DNA from: Cenococcum geophilum 1.58
Lineage: Eukaryota > Ascomycota > Dothideomycetes > Gloniales > Gloniaceae
Length of the DNA: 64,000 nucleotides
Assembly (NCBI GenBank): GCA_001692895.1
Contig: KV748186.1
Coordinates: 1,789,785 to 1,853,784 of the forward strand
Reading direction: 5' to 3'
The first letter of the stretch is position 1, and each line of letters starts with the position of its first letter. This document shows positions 33,705 to 45,369 of this stretch, piece after piece. The translations under genes were made by a program, and so were the position numbers. The notes below the pieces were generated by a model. It was not told the origin of the DNA. It worked only from the letters and a program-made list of their open reading frames with translations, and searched no databases.

Positions 33705-34185
33705 CTAGTTAAGGAGTTAGGGGGCAAATTATAGGACTTAATAGTGGCTAAGGGGTTTATACTGCCTAACCCTTTAGGTCCCGCAATACTAAATGATTTA
33801 CTTTTACTTACTAAATCGCTTAATATAGAAAATAGCTCCTTAATTTCGGGGACCGCTGTAATCCATTTTAATCTTTACTTTTAATACTTAAATTAAGCTC
33901 TCAATTTCTTATACATTATGTTAATAACCTAAAATAGCAATAAAAGTGCGTGCAGAAGCCCTAAGCGATCTTATATATTTCGCTATAACGTTTATCTAGG
34001 CACCTATATAAGGATGTCTAAAGCAGGGTCTATTAGTGTTTCCTATAATTAAATTATAAGTACGCAGATAGCATTACCTTACTATACTATTAGCTACTAA
34101 TTCCTTAGGTTAATAAATTTTGGAAGGTAGTGTTTCTAATTACTTTATATATTTCCAAGCGTTTATCCTTTCCCCTTACTATATA
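33705..34185. other. spacer, nothing recognised
   Basis: There is a short continuation of coding-like sequence at 33720-33790 in another frame (LTNPLGPAILN-like), but too little to assign. The remainder is AT-rich. Confidence 0.25.
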
Positions 34186-34189
34186 TTTA

Positions 34190-34350
34190 AGATTCAGACA
34201 CGTCCAAGGATTTATTAAGAACTATATTAGTAGCGTCTTCTTATATAGCAATGCCGACTTAAGCCTTAAGTACTATTCTCAACCTTTACTGATCCCTACT
34301 CCGTAATACCAATAGTGGCCCTATATTCTGTTAGCGTCTAGAGTATAGCT
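34190..34350 (-). pseudogene. dispersed repeat copy B, minus-strand relic
   Basis: The minus strand gives LTECRATIGITE, then GSVKVENST, GLSRHCYIRRRY. It matches the start of copy A's minus-strand relic (LIECRAAISVTG ... IGIARRYKTRRRY) at about 23475-23340. At nucleotide level the match is clear: gtctagagtatagct at 34348 versus gtctggagtatagct at 23462. The left part of this gene is missing or unrecognisable in copy B. Confidence 0.5.
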
Positions 34351-34979
34351 AAAAGTAAGGCGATTCTCGCCCTATAGGAACCCTTTGCTTCCCCTCCTAC
34401 TAATTAGCAACCTCTATATACACATCTACGGCATACTTGCCTTTAATTTAGGCTTTAGTGCGTTTAAAACAAGTAGCCACCGGTCTTTATCACCCGCAGC
34501 ACCGGTATTAGTTAGGTATTAATGCCTATAGGACAAGCCTTTATAATTTATACTATAATCTACGCCTCGCCATTAATGCAGCACTAAGGAAGTTAGTTTT
34601 AGGCCGATTAAGTCTTCTATGCACTTAAACAGACCCCTAAGAATCGCACACCCTATCTAATAAAGACCTCGTTCATATTATCTACCTTATAATAATGGCT
34701 GCGTTGCTACCAACTACACTTAACTTTTAGGTAAGCGACTATACACTAAAACCTCCCTCTATCCGCTAACAAGTTATTTTCTATAAGCATTCTATAACCT
34801 CTTATCTCCCTCTAGACAATTTTTCTAGCTAGTTAAAGCTTACCTCGCGTTATAAGCCAGCCGTCCGTTTTAGACATAAGCCCTAATACTATATCTTACC
34901 TTATACCTAACTATCCTTACTTTTTAACCGTCTCTATTTCTAACACCAACTTTAAACTCTATAAACATCCTAAACGAGA

Positions 34980-35870
34980 TTTAGCAGTAAAGGATACTTT
35001 AGAAGAAGATAAGTATGACGTTAACATTTACCCAAGAGTGTTAGATTTTTTTAGGCACTTTATAGTTCCCAGCCCTTATATTTATAAGGATTTTAGTTAT
35101 TACCCATTAGGATATTATATAGAAGTTATCCTTTTATAAGCTAAGCTAAAACATTTCGCGGAGAGTGCTATAATGACTAAAGCCTATATTATAGGTGCAG
35201 GTTATATATATAGAACATTTTATATAAACAGCGAGCTCTACTTATAGCTTCCATATATAAACAAACTATAAATAAATATAAGTTTTTACTAAACCCCGAA
35301 CGTTTCTTTTACTACTTAACTTTTAATATTTACATCCGCTAGGATCTAGCCTTGTCTAGAGATTATAAAACTAACGTTATAACTATTTAAATTTGTTACT
35401 ACGAACTTTAATCCTAATATGCTACCTATAGACCGAACTTACCTATAGTTTAGAGAGACTGCTAAAAACAACCCATATAAATTTGACTACATTAAAACTG
35501 TTTGGGTTTTCTAGTTCTATAACCTTTTTAAAACCGACGCGGAACTAGATATAACTAGAGGCCAGGAGGTAGTACTAGCTAGAATTATTACTCGTTCCTA
35601 AAAATGTAAAATATTAGACCATCACATTATAGCGCCTTTTAGAACCGAAATATATAGTGATTTCCGTATAGCCGATTTACTTATTCCAAAATTATACTAT
35701 TTAAAACTTAATAGAGCGGATACTACACACCGTAAATATAAGGCTCGCTATATAACTAAGTATCTCTATTTAACAAATCTATAGATAGATTCTACTAGAC
35801 AAATTTTAATAAGAGTTAGTCTACTATACTATACCTATAAATAGATGAGGGTAGATATACGTTATAGGTT
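34980..35870 (+). pseudogene. dispersed repeat copy B, plus-strand relic
   Basis: A single plus-strand frame of about 290 codons has few stops: DTLEEDKYDVNIYPRVLDFF (about 35007-35066), RHFIVPSPYIYKDFSYYPLG (35067-35126), YYIEVILL, KHFAESAIMTKAYIIGAGY (35146-35205), NVSFTT, NFNPNMLPIDRTYL (35409-35450), FREKTAKN-like, YKFDYIKTVWVF (about 35475-35510), GQEVVLARIITRS (35561-35599), DFRIADLLIPKLYYLKLNRA (35657-35719) and HRKYKARYITKYLYLTNL. This is the better-preserved copy. The length and composition look like a conserved globular protein. I do not recognise it and the catalytic residues are unknown. Confidence 0.6.
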
Positions 35871-35942
35871 ATAGTAGTATAAGAAGAATTTATAGCTTCT
35901 ATTTGCAGCGTAGCGTTTATCTTTAATACATATAATGGTCCT

Positions 35943-36339
35943 CAGTGTTTTTATCTATATTTAATATATAATATTAATATAAAAAGTGTTAATATTTAGT
36001 ATATTAAATATTAAATATTTTATAATAAATATAGCAGTATTATTCTATTTTACCTATTTCCTACCTCTTTCCTATATCTCTACCTATACTATACCCCTAA
36101 TTTATCTATATAACTATATAGAGGACGGGTAGAGAATAGAAGAGAGGTAGAGGGAGGGGGGGAGGGGGGTAGGTGTAGCGTCTAACCACCTATACACAGA
36201 TCCTACTATTATATACTTTAATTTTATATAGAGGCTTAGCTTAATATTTAATATTTAATAAAATATTAATATAAGTCGGCGGTTTAATATTAATATTAAT
36301 ACGCTTTTATATTAATATTAAATATAAATAAAAACATTA
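35943..36339. mobile_element. hAT-like fold-back MITE, 397 bp
   Basis: The element is flanked by a perfect 8-bp duplication, atggtcct (35935-35942 and 36340-36347). The ends are cagtgtttttat and, reverse-complemented, taatgtttttat; the two differences are C/T and G/A. The inverted arms continue with AT-rich sequence (atttaatat..aatattaatataaaa) for about 80 bp. The interior also folds back: tacctctttcctatatctctacc at 36060 pairs with gggtagagaatagaagagaggta at 36126. An 8-bp duplication and CAGTG-type ends are the hAT hallmark. It has no coding capacity, so it is a non-autonomous copy. It sits just downstream of repeat copy B. Confidence 0.8.
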
Positions 36340-36344
36340 ATGGT

Positions 36345-36930
36345 CCTACTTAATCCTCTTATGCCACTTATAGAGAGTATTACTTGCCAACCCTAATTAT
36401 CTTTCTAGTTTACACCTCCCTAAGCAATCTTAGGTATAAAAGGCAGTAATATATAAACCCATCTACTCCTAGCGTAATTAATGTTGTTACTTAATAAAGG
36501 TAAAAAAACAGCGGGAGTAGTTTAGGTGTGGGACTCCGACCTATAGTTTTAAAGTTTTTGGATATTATACTTATCTATTATTATATAAGCGCGATATTTA
36601 TAGTAAGTATAGTAGCAAGAGGAGCGATAGGCTCTGCGCCTACTATGCCCTTTATAAGTTATGTTTAAAAGTCATTAACTAAAACGGGGAGGACGATCAA
36701 AATCTTCATACCCATTTTTTAAGTTAGTATTAGTGTTATTATCGTCCGGCATCCCATTAAGTGTTATTAGGAAGCTAAGTAGGTAAGATACAGCTTAAAT
36801 CTAGGGTTTAGTAAACAAGGATAATTAGTAGTTAGTACTAGCCGCTATAATTCCTCCGTTATAGTTTGTCCTTTACTCTATATAATATTAAACATTAAAT
36901 ATTAATTGTAGATATAACTAAATATTCTAA
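36345..36930. other. spacer, nothing recognised
   Basis: No relic can be supported. The sequence is AT-rich with a purine-poor left part. Confidence 0.3.
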
Positions 36931-36935
36931 AGCAC

Positions 36936-39590
36936 TAATCTAGCCTTAGCCGTAAAGAGAATCAGAATTAGAGCTGGAGCTATTAACTTTAACACTGGAT
37001 ATATTAATTTCTTCGCTAGCTTATCGCCCGCCGCCGTCCAAACTACTTAGAAACCCTTCTGCATCTAGAAATAGCCATAGCTTATTTATTCTATCTTCCT
37101 TTAATAGCAGCTTCCTTGTATTAGGATGCAGCCGGCGTATCCTTAATTTCTTAAATACCTTCCTCTTCCTTATATAAGCTTGCGTTAGAATCTCTACCTA
37201 AGCCTCTCCCTATTGCTTGTTACTTATTTTAACTATCTCTAATTTAGTTAACCAGTTAACGAGCGGCATTTTATTAGTATAAGGGTTTTTAGTTTTTTCC
37301 TTATGGACCTTGGTTCTAATATAGGTATCTAGCTTTCGCTTACTATTATTACGGAATTATAGGACCTATATATATAGGCCAAGCTTCTTAATAATAATAA
37401 TTTATTTTCTTTTACCACTCCCGTTATTTATATACACCTTACACTATTTCTTATTAAACTTAGAGTGTTTCTCTTCTATACTCTAAAGTTTATCAGCGCC
37501 TCCTGGCGCAAGTTAATAGCCACTAATTACTTAGTAAAATGGATGGTTTTCTATACCCGCATTAACAATGAAACGACTTCGCTATTTGTTTTCGTAAGGT
37601 CTTATAGCCTCTAGAATGCCAAATTCTGTTCTTCCGTCCTTGTATAAAGGCATCTTAACATAATCGTCGTTTAATTAAAAGTCTAGATTATTAAGGTTTA
37701 TATTAAGGTCTATATCAGACTCTACAGATCTAAGTGTCTCTAGTATATATTTTAGAGCGGCAGGGGCTATAGCTAATAGCCTTATAGTAGGAGGGACTAT
37801 AGTTAATTACCTCGCAGCGGGCTCCGGGGCGCCCTGTCTGGGTAGAACGCTTTTAGCTTTCTTTTTATTAGGTCTAAATGGTTTAGTAAACCCTACCCTC
37901 TTAGCAGTAAAACCGCTCTTTATAGGTAATTTAGTAAAGCCCTCTTCTTTAGAAATAAATAGTGGTTTATTAATATCACTTTTATTAGTAGAACTGCCAA
38001 CTTTAGCTAAACTTACCGCCTTAGTAGAGGAGCTACTCTTTATAGGTCGTTCAGCAGAGCTTACTTTAGCATTACTTACTCTAAAAGTAGGGTTAATACC
38101 CGCAGAGGGTTTAGTAGAGCTTGTTATATTATTAGTAGCAGAGCTAATCTTTATAGATGGCCCAGCACCGCTAGCGCTGCTTAATCGTTTAGCCAAATCG
38201 CCCTTTATAAAGTTTAGCAGCCTTAAGCTCTCTTAAGCTATAGCGTTTATAAAGAGTACTGGCTTCTTTCTAGGAATCTAAGTGCTTGCACTATTGATAC
38301 CTCCTAATAATAGTATCGCTTTAATCCTAAGTATAAGTGCGTCTCTCTTCTGTTCTTAAATGTCCTTATTAGGTATCTCTAAGATACTAAGAATTTCTTT
38401 TATGGATTGAATTGGTATTTCATAATTAGTTAAAACTAGGTTAAGCTCTTTATTAACTCTTATAAGCTCTATATTTTTCTATTTAGCTTCTTTAATTACA
38501 TTTCTTAAAGACATATCTCTTGCTACGGACTTCTTTTAGCGGGCTAAGTTAAAAAATTCCTGTACTTATAGTCTAACATCGTTCCACACCGCCATTTGCT
38601 TAGATATTAGGCCTCTTAAGGCCTCCAAATAGGCTAAATAGGCAGTAGTAGTATTTGGCGATTCGTTAATTAACTGCTTAATTTTAATCTTAATATAGCT
38701 TAGCGTTATTAACTTATAATTAATGCCTACTTTTTTTAGTAACTCGATAAACATAACTAACCCCTCTGTAAGTTTTTTAATATTTTCCTCTCTTACGACT
38801 GTTCCCTTTTTAAAAGTGTTAATTTTGTTAAGCTAGGTTTTAAACACTTAAATATTATCTAGTATTATTTTTTAAGGGAAATACTAATAGCGGTCTAGTC
38901 GCTTAAATTTCTTTTTTAATTCCGCAAACTTATCCTAAACTTCCTATTAAAACTCTTTTATTATATCCTTATCATCCCCATCTAATGTTTAATTCTTTAT
39001 TACAGCCTTTTTAGCTTTTAGGTATTTTATATTAAACTTAAAAAAGATAGCTTAAGCTAGCTTAGAGTTATAATTGCGGTTAAACCTCTCGATTTCTGCA
39101 TCTAGTTTATTTATTACGTTTTTATAGGTTAACGGAATACCTATATCCTACCACCGTCTAATAAAGGGAAAGGCTTTACAATACACTTTTTTTATCTCTT
39201 TTAGTACCTTACTAAGTCCTTTTTCTCGAGCTTATAATATTTGCACTACCCCTTTAAGCTAAAGTGCTACCCCATCCTCATCTAGGGAGTAGTATTTTTT
39301 AGTTGGTTTCCAAACCCTAACCTTTTTTATTTTAATATTATCTTTATCGTCTAAGGCATTCTTCTCTATTTTATTATCCGAGATAACTTATTCTATCTCC
39401 TCTTCCTCCTTAAAGTCGTTATTTACTGCTAAAGCTTTAGGTCGCCAATAATCCGAATATATTTTAAACGGCCTAGCGGTATTCTCTAATTTTAATTTTA
39501 AGTTTATTCCTAATAGCGCTAGGTTCAAAGACGTTGGGCTTAGTGGCTTAGAGTTAGTAGGTAGGAGACTTAGGTATAGTATATTGTTAA
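36936..39590 (-). pseudogene. long unrecognised protein, about 880 codons in one frame, RIP-broken
   Basis: From about 39590 down to 36936 one minus-strand frame is kept without frameshift, broken only by TAA/TAG. N-terminal half: RPFKIYSDYWRPKALAVNND (about 39475-39416), VRVWKPTKKYYSLDEDGVAL (about 39325-39266), KVLKEIKKVYCKAFPFIRRW (about 39215-39155), YKNVINKLDAEIERFNRNYN (about 39130-39070), then alpha-helical, Lys/Glu-rich stretches including an open segment (38754-38566, MFIELLKKVGINYKLITLSY...). Middle: an open Ser/Thr/Lys-rich low-complexity segment (38196-37807) with loose 13-residue SSATK-like repeats. C-terminal part: VKMPLYKDGRTEFGILEAIR, ENHPFY, KRKLDTYIRTKVHKEKTKN, PLVNWLTKLEIVKISNK, KVFKKLRIRRLHPNTRKLLL and an acidic, serine-rich end. 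I do not recognise the family. The size and tripartite layout suggest a multidomain nuclear or element-encoded protein, which is inference. Confidence 0.65.
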
Positions 39591-39594
39591 TTTA

Positions 39595-40560
39595 TAATAA
39601 ACCCTAATACTTAATCGCTAATCTATTGGTCTAAACGTCTGCTATTATAAGTATTCTTCCGTACTAGTTGGTAATATTAAAGTTAGGTTAAACAATTAAG
39701 AGTAGATAATTAAGCGCAGCTTAAATTGGTAATATTAAAGTTAGGTTAAATAATTAAGAGTAGATAATTAAGCGCAGCTTAAATTATATAGTTAAAAGGA
39801 GGTTAGTTTAGATAACTAAGGGCGAGTTAAGATCTTTTATAGAACCTCTATAACTACCGTTCCTATTTATAGTAAAAAAAATTTCTATTTTTTTGTTTTA
39901 TTTTTAATATTTCTATTTTTTAAATTATACTTTATTAAATACGTTACTAAATTACTTATTTAAGGATTTTATTCTAATATCTTATATAAATATCTATCGA
40001 AACTATTATCCATCTATTAAATTAAAGCATTATATAGCCATTTATTATTTCTACTCTTATCATCGCCACTTTAATTTAGTATACTATTTCACTAAAGGGT
40101 GCCAAAGCAGTATTATTTTATAACTTGTTAATCTATTAAATAAGCAGTATAATAGGCGGGCGATCTTTAGGAATTATAGCAGGCATACGGAGTTCCTTAG
40201 CTAGCGAACTTCCACTACTTATAAAACCTACTACTTATATAACTATTAGAGATCGTAGAAATTTATCTTTTTCCTTAAATACGCTTAACGCTACGGTTAG
40301 GACAATATTAAGATTTAATTTTCTTAGCCTTAACTATACCTTAACGCAAAGCCGTTTTGGAGACCCTTATTAAAGTAATAGTTAGTTTAATATAGGTTTT
40401 AATTAATTTAATCTAGTAAATATAAGTAGGAAATTCCTGGTTAATTATAAGGTGAAAACACACGTCCCGCAATGGTTCTACTGTGCTTAAACCGTTAAGA
40501 AATCTCATTACCATACTGGTATAGTATTTAGCTTAAATGCTAGTAGAGCTAAGGAGAAAT
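39595..40560. other. spacer containing a 58-bp duplication
   Basis: Apart from the duplication at 39668-39783 I see only AT-rich sequence, with T- and A-runs at 39870-39950. No coding relic can be supported. Confidence 0.35.
39668..39783. repeat. 58-bp perfect-period tandem duplication
   Basis: ttggtaatattaaagttagg starts at 39668 and again at 39726. The two 58-bp units differ at a single C/T position (aaacaatt versus aaataatt). The very high identity, in contrast to the surrounding decay, means the duplication is recent or arose after RIP. It is too short to be a RIP target itself. Confidence 0.9.
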
Positions 40561-40569
40561 TTATGCAAA

Positions 40570-41035
40570 ACTCTTTAGGGTTTACTTTAGGAAGTTAAGC
40601 CCTATTATCCTCTATAATAGCATACCCTCTCCCTTAAATTAAATAGAACTTAACAACTTAGATTATATTAACTCAGCCAACAAACACGGGAGCTATAGTT
40701 TGGCGATTAACGCCAATATTGTCCGTTATTTTCCCCCTAATTGCGAATAACGTAGGAATTTACCTAAACGGCTATAGTAGATATATAGGGGTATTTCTAG
40801 AACTCCTTATAGTCTAGGTAGATATAATATAGGGGTAAATAGAACTCGTTTTAAGAGGAATTGTTAATCTAAATTGGATTTCCTTACTACTATCTTACTA
40901 TCTTTAATACCTAGTGCCCTATATCTCACCATCTGTTTCTATTACCTATTTTATCTTAGTTGCCTATAATATTTATCTTAGTTGCCTAGATTTACCTTAT
41001 ATATATAAAGAGCTTCTAGAGCCCTCTTTAATAAA
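40570..41035 (+). pseudogene. possible membrane-protein relic
   Basis: The plus strand at 40575-40925 gives LLSSIIAYPLP, TNTGAIVWRLTPILSVIFPL (about 40686-40745), IANNVGIYLNGYSRYIGVFL (about 40740-40799), ELLIV and VLRGIVNLNWISLLLSYYL, with TAA/TAG between. Three hydrophobic spans and mixed loops suggest a membrane protein fragment. The family is not recognised. Confidence 0.3.
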
Positions 41036-41039
41036 ATAG

Positions 41040-43550
41040 AGTTTTTATTCCTAATCGTCCGTTTAGTAAAAGTTGATTTTAGCCCCTATCTATAGGTTAG
41101 TTATAAGTAGAGTAAAGAATAATATTACTTTAACTATTTTAAAGATTAAATTTAAAAACTAATTTAACTATATTATAACTAATTCCAGGAAATCTACTAA
41201 TATACTATAAATACACCACCTCTAGAATCTCTTTAAAAGAGTTAATAGGCTAGTAAATTATAGGTAGTACTAGTATTTCTACCTAAGTAAAGTTTCCTTT
41301 ACAATTTACCATAACTTAAGCGCTTTTACTATCCATTTAAAAGGCCTTATAATCGCCTACTCCGCCAGAAATCTCTAATAGCGCGAATAATGTGGCCTCC
41401 GCACTAACGCATTATCTTAATTTAAAGGGTTAGCTATAGCTTCTAAATAATAAGTTAGAGATTCTTACCATTAAATAGCGGCCGTTCTATTTAGCGCACT
41501 TAGAGAAATCCTAAGCCAGGCCATCTAATCGCCTGCGCAGTTATGTGGTCGGGCTGTGGCCGAAATTAGGAAAAAAGTCAAGTTCTAAAAACTTAACGTG
41601 GCTTTATATATAGCATTTCAAGAGTTTAACAACCTAAGGAGATTTAGCGTTATAAAATAGGACTTATAAGGGCATAACTTACTAAAACATAAGCTCTTGA
41701 CCTGCTTATGCCTTTGGGATTGGGTCTATAAGGCTAAGCAAAGATTAATTAAAGGGGATTAACTACGCTAAAGCAAACGCAAAGCAGACAAAGGAGAGGA
41801 TTGACGTCTTTATTATAGGATTGGATCTTATTGCTGGTTTAGCTTAACTGGCTAGGTGGGCGCTGGCAGCCTATTATATAGGGTATTATTAGCGTTTTAG
41901 GAATTCGTTTTAGGATTTAATATTATAATTTTATAAAGTAGGAAATCTAAATAAGAAAACAGAAAGTATTCTAAATAATAAATACTGTTTTAGTAATCTT
42001 GACTTAGCATATAACCCCTATAGGTTTCGCAACAAAGCGCTTCCTCTAATAAGACATAATACGGCGCTAAGAATGGGAAAGATCTATAAATTTAGGTCGC
42101 TAAATTTTAGCTAAGCCGTAAATGGGAAACATTTTAAGTAGGGTATTTTAGGAGATCTAACGAATTTAAGATTGTATTATTTTTACCTCAGTATACATTG
42201 TCCATACTTAAATTTAGAAATATTACAATATTAGCCCGCCAAAATTAATTCTACTAATAATTAAAAACTATTAAGGCCCTTATCCCTTATCTTTTATCCT
42301 TTATAGCACCTAGCGATATAAGCTAAAACTTAATTACGCTCTATAGATGTATATATTCTACCCAAATTATTAAAGAATACTATAGATTTTGGGTATATAT
42401 ATTACTAAATAGATTAAATAGGTAAAAGAATAGACCTAATACTTATAGATTATTATCTAGTGAATTTTATAATCTCCGCTATCTGTTTATATTTCCTAAT
42501 CCACCGTTTAAATTATCTGCGAGTCTCTAGGCACCTATAACTAGATAAGCCGAGAATTAAAGTACTATCGGTATAAAAACTTACCTAATACCGCCAATTC
42601 CCATCCAATAATTATAAATTAATTTACCTGCCCCTTCTAACTCAGAAACTAAAACCTAGGTATTAAACTAGTTTATTTTTTAAAATACAATATCGCAAGG
42701 GTTGCGGTATAGTCCGTTATTTAGAATTATAGGATTATATAACTTGGCTATATCTTTAAGTAACTCCCTAGAGCACCTCTCTACAAGCTAGCGAAACTTA
42801 ATTATACTAGGCTCCCACTTAATAAGATAGAATTCTTTTCCGCTATTACGTTAGAAATCCTTTACCCTCTTTATAGGCTATAGCCTATTATACTTAAAGC
42901 ATCTTATGGCCTTATTGTTATATATTTTGCTATTTTAGGCGCTTAATAATTTTAATAGGTCTTGCCTAGGTTGTTAATAAAGGCTAATTTTAGGTTAACT
43001 TTGTAAATAGGACTTTATAGCAATAATACTAACTTAAGATTTTTAACGGCAATTGTATTATATATAAGAACTATATAAGTTAGTAGAGGCATATTTTTAT
43101 TAAATATATATTATAAGATGTATTATAAGCATAAAAGGCGACTAGTGGGGGTTAGTAATTAAATTAAAGTTATAACTAATAAGAGTAAGAGCTAATAAGT
43201 AACTGTCGAAGCAGGCTATAGGCTAAAAATAGGAAACTTGTTTTTAAATCGAGTTATTTTAATACCGTTTTAGACTAGAAGTATAGTTAGCTAAGTATTA
43301 AGCGCCTAGTTAGTTTGGCGCCTTCTAGATAATTCTAAGAAACTAATTCCTATAATTTAAATGCTAATAACTTAAACTTTAACTCTAGAGGAAGCTAGAT
43401 ATCTAAATTAAGCAGAACACTTGCTACTATACTCTAATATAGTTTATAGGATAATTTCGCTTCTGGCCGCCTGGTAGCTAAGGCTTTACTAGTACGCGTA
43501 TAAAATATTATATAGCAAGCAACTTAGTAATTGCCTTGCTAGAATAAATA
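41040..43550. other. AT-rich region, nothing recognised with confidence
   Basis: Isolated coding-like fragments exist: a slightly more GC-rich patch at 41500-41580 with HLIACAVMWSGCGR on the plus strand, and charged patches at 41720-41800. None extends far enough or matches a family I know. The stretch 42000-43550 is uniformly TpA-rich. It could hold the remainder of the patatin gene's 3' flank. Confidence 0.25.
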
Positions 43551-43555
43551 AATTA

Positions 43556-45360
43556 CTATAGTTTATCTATTTTTCGCTTTGCTGGAATAAAAGGAAGAGG
43601 CTTTTTAAGTATTAAGTGATCTGCCCGGCTGAATAGAGCGTAAAGTTGCTGTAAATTAATTAGATCTTTAAGATATATAGGAAATCCGCTTATTAACCTA
43701 GGCATGCTTGTGATCCCTCTAATAGAAATCGTAATACTTTTACTTAAGGTATTAACCACAAATTGCACGCGTTGTTTAAATAGGGGATAACCCTTTAGTA
43801 CTTTTAATATATAAGCCATTAGATAACCATAAATAAGGAACTAAGATAATAGAGTAATAAGCTAAGAGTATAAGTATTAACGCCTACTAAGAGGGAGATT
43901 AAGTCGGCAAAATATATAACCAACGCACTTATAACGGCCGTTAATATACTAAGGGAGATATTCGAGCTTAAAGTAGAACATTGCAGCGTATATTAAGTCC
44001 ATAATAGTAGGAATTGTAAAACTTAATTTTATATATTCCGTAGTTTGGCTTTTTAATTCTCCTACCGTAGATAGGTTATTAAGTAGAGGTTTAGGTCCTT
44101 AGAGATAAAGATTAAGACGATAATATCTGCTGCGGTACTGTACTAGGATAGTATAAATAAACCTCTTCTAAGCTTCCTTGCTGTCTAGACTCCGCATAAA
44201 ACTTTTAAAGAGTTTTAGGTAAAATCGATCTGTGACTAGGGATTAAGTGCTAGCAGCTATTAGTATAGAGGTTGTACTGGTCCCTAACGAAAAAGCAAAG
44301 TTAGGCTTGCCCTTTTTAGGCTATAGGAATAGACTTTCCAATCCGGTAATAATAATTAGATTATTATTTTAAAGGCCCCTATCCTGAAAAGTACTAAAGT
44401 TTTTTACTACTTTAGGTTTAAAGAACCTTTCTAATTTAGTATTAAATTATAGGATATATAACAGATTAGCTAACTAGGGTATGGCAGAAGTATAACATGC
44501 CCTAAAATGCATTAGCTTAATTCTAAGCATCCCCTAAACTAAACGTACGCTTCACTAATAGATATATTATACTATAAATAATTAGCCCAGATTAAACTAT
44601 ACCCTATATAATTAGGACGCTACTACATTGAATTAAAAAAGTACTTTACTTACTAATCTCCTTAGGTCGCTTGCCCCTATTATAATTGCAAAATAAATAA
44701 GGCTATAACTTCTTGGCAGTTATCGTTGTTACTATAACTCTAGTATTATTTATTAGTGGATTAAATATCTTTAAATAGGATCTAAAAGCGGCCTTAAAGC
44801 CTAATTCGATAGCAGTAAGGCTGTACTAGCTATCTTAAGCGTAGCTTAGCATTATCTTTTATAACCTAGTAAGTAAAGTAAATCTAAATTTTTGCCGCTT
44901 AAAGGTCTTACTTACTACATCCTTAAATCTCTATAACGACTTAGCTGCGCTCCACCCTAAGAAACCTATCTCTATAGTAGTTATCCCACCTAAATACCAG
45001 ATTAACTTAAGTTCTTATTAATAATATTTTATTTTTACGTACCCGCAGAAGTGCCATAGATAAGGTTAAAATGTTCTCGCAGTGAACATCTAAAGTTAGA
45101 TAGTGCCTGCTTAATATATATTAGAAAGATAAAAGATATAACTTCCCTTATACCTCCGCCGTCTATACTTAAAATACGGATACTAGCATTAGGTGGCATA
45201 AATTGAAAATTAGACGCTCTATAAGGTGAGGCATAGAGAACACAAGATAAAAGATAATAGCTGTATTTTGTTAAGGATAATCGTCTTCTATATATTTTAA
45301 TGTATATATTATAGAGTATATAACCGCAGTCTAATACCTTTTTAGGCATTTATATTAGAT
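43556..45360 (-). pseudogene. patatin-like phospholipase with RING-like N-terminus, RIP-broken
   Basis: Patatin-like enzymes are lipid acyl hydrolases with a Ser-Asp dyad. Reading the minus strand: 45349-45220 gives a decayed Cys-rich module (DCGYILYNIYIKIYRRR...YYLLSCVLYAS), whose Tyr residues sit where a CxxC zinc module would have Cys. Then IRILSIDGGGIRE (about 45183-45145) is the oxyanion-hole glycine motif, and LREHFNLIYGTSAGT (about 45082-45036) carries the GxSxG nucleophile. After frameshifts come FKDVVSKTFKR and IELGFKAAFRSYLKIFNPL (about 44820-44760). FSTFQDRGL (about 44397-44371) is the D-G-G/A motif with the first Gly changed to Arg. The C-terminal part GELKSQTTEYIKLSFTIPTI (about 44060-44000) runs into the open segment 43819-43556 (PLFKQRVQFVVNTLSKSITI..., ending AKRKIDKL). 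In fungi such proteins often carry extra repeat or NTPase domains; none is visible here. Confidence 0.8.
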
Positions 45361-45369
45361 AATAGAAGC

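Noticed and set aside
34190-35870. Reading repeat copy B as a known transposase (Tc1/mariner, hAT or Helitron)
   Set aside because: No DDE, CCHC-hAT or Rep/helicase motif could be recognised in the readable frame.
36120-36170. Purine-rich run resembling a polypurine tract
   Set aside because: It lies inside the fold-back MITE, pairs with the pyrimidine-rich block at 36055, and has no adjacent LTR.
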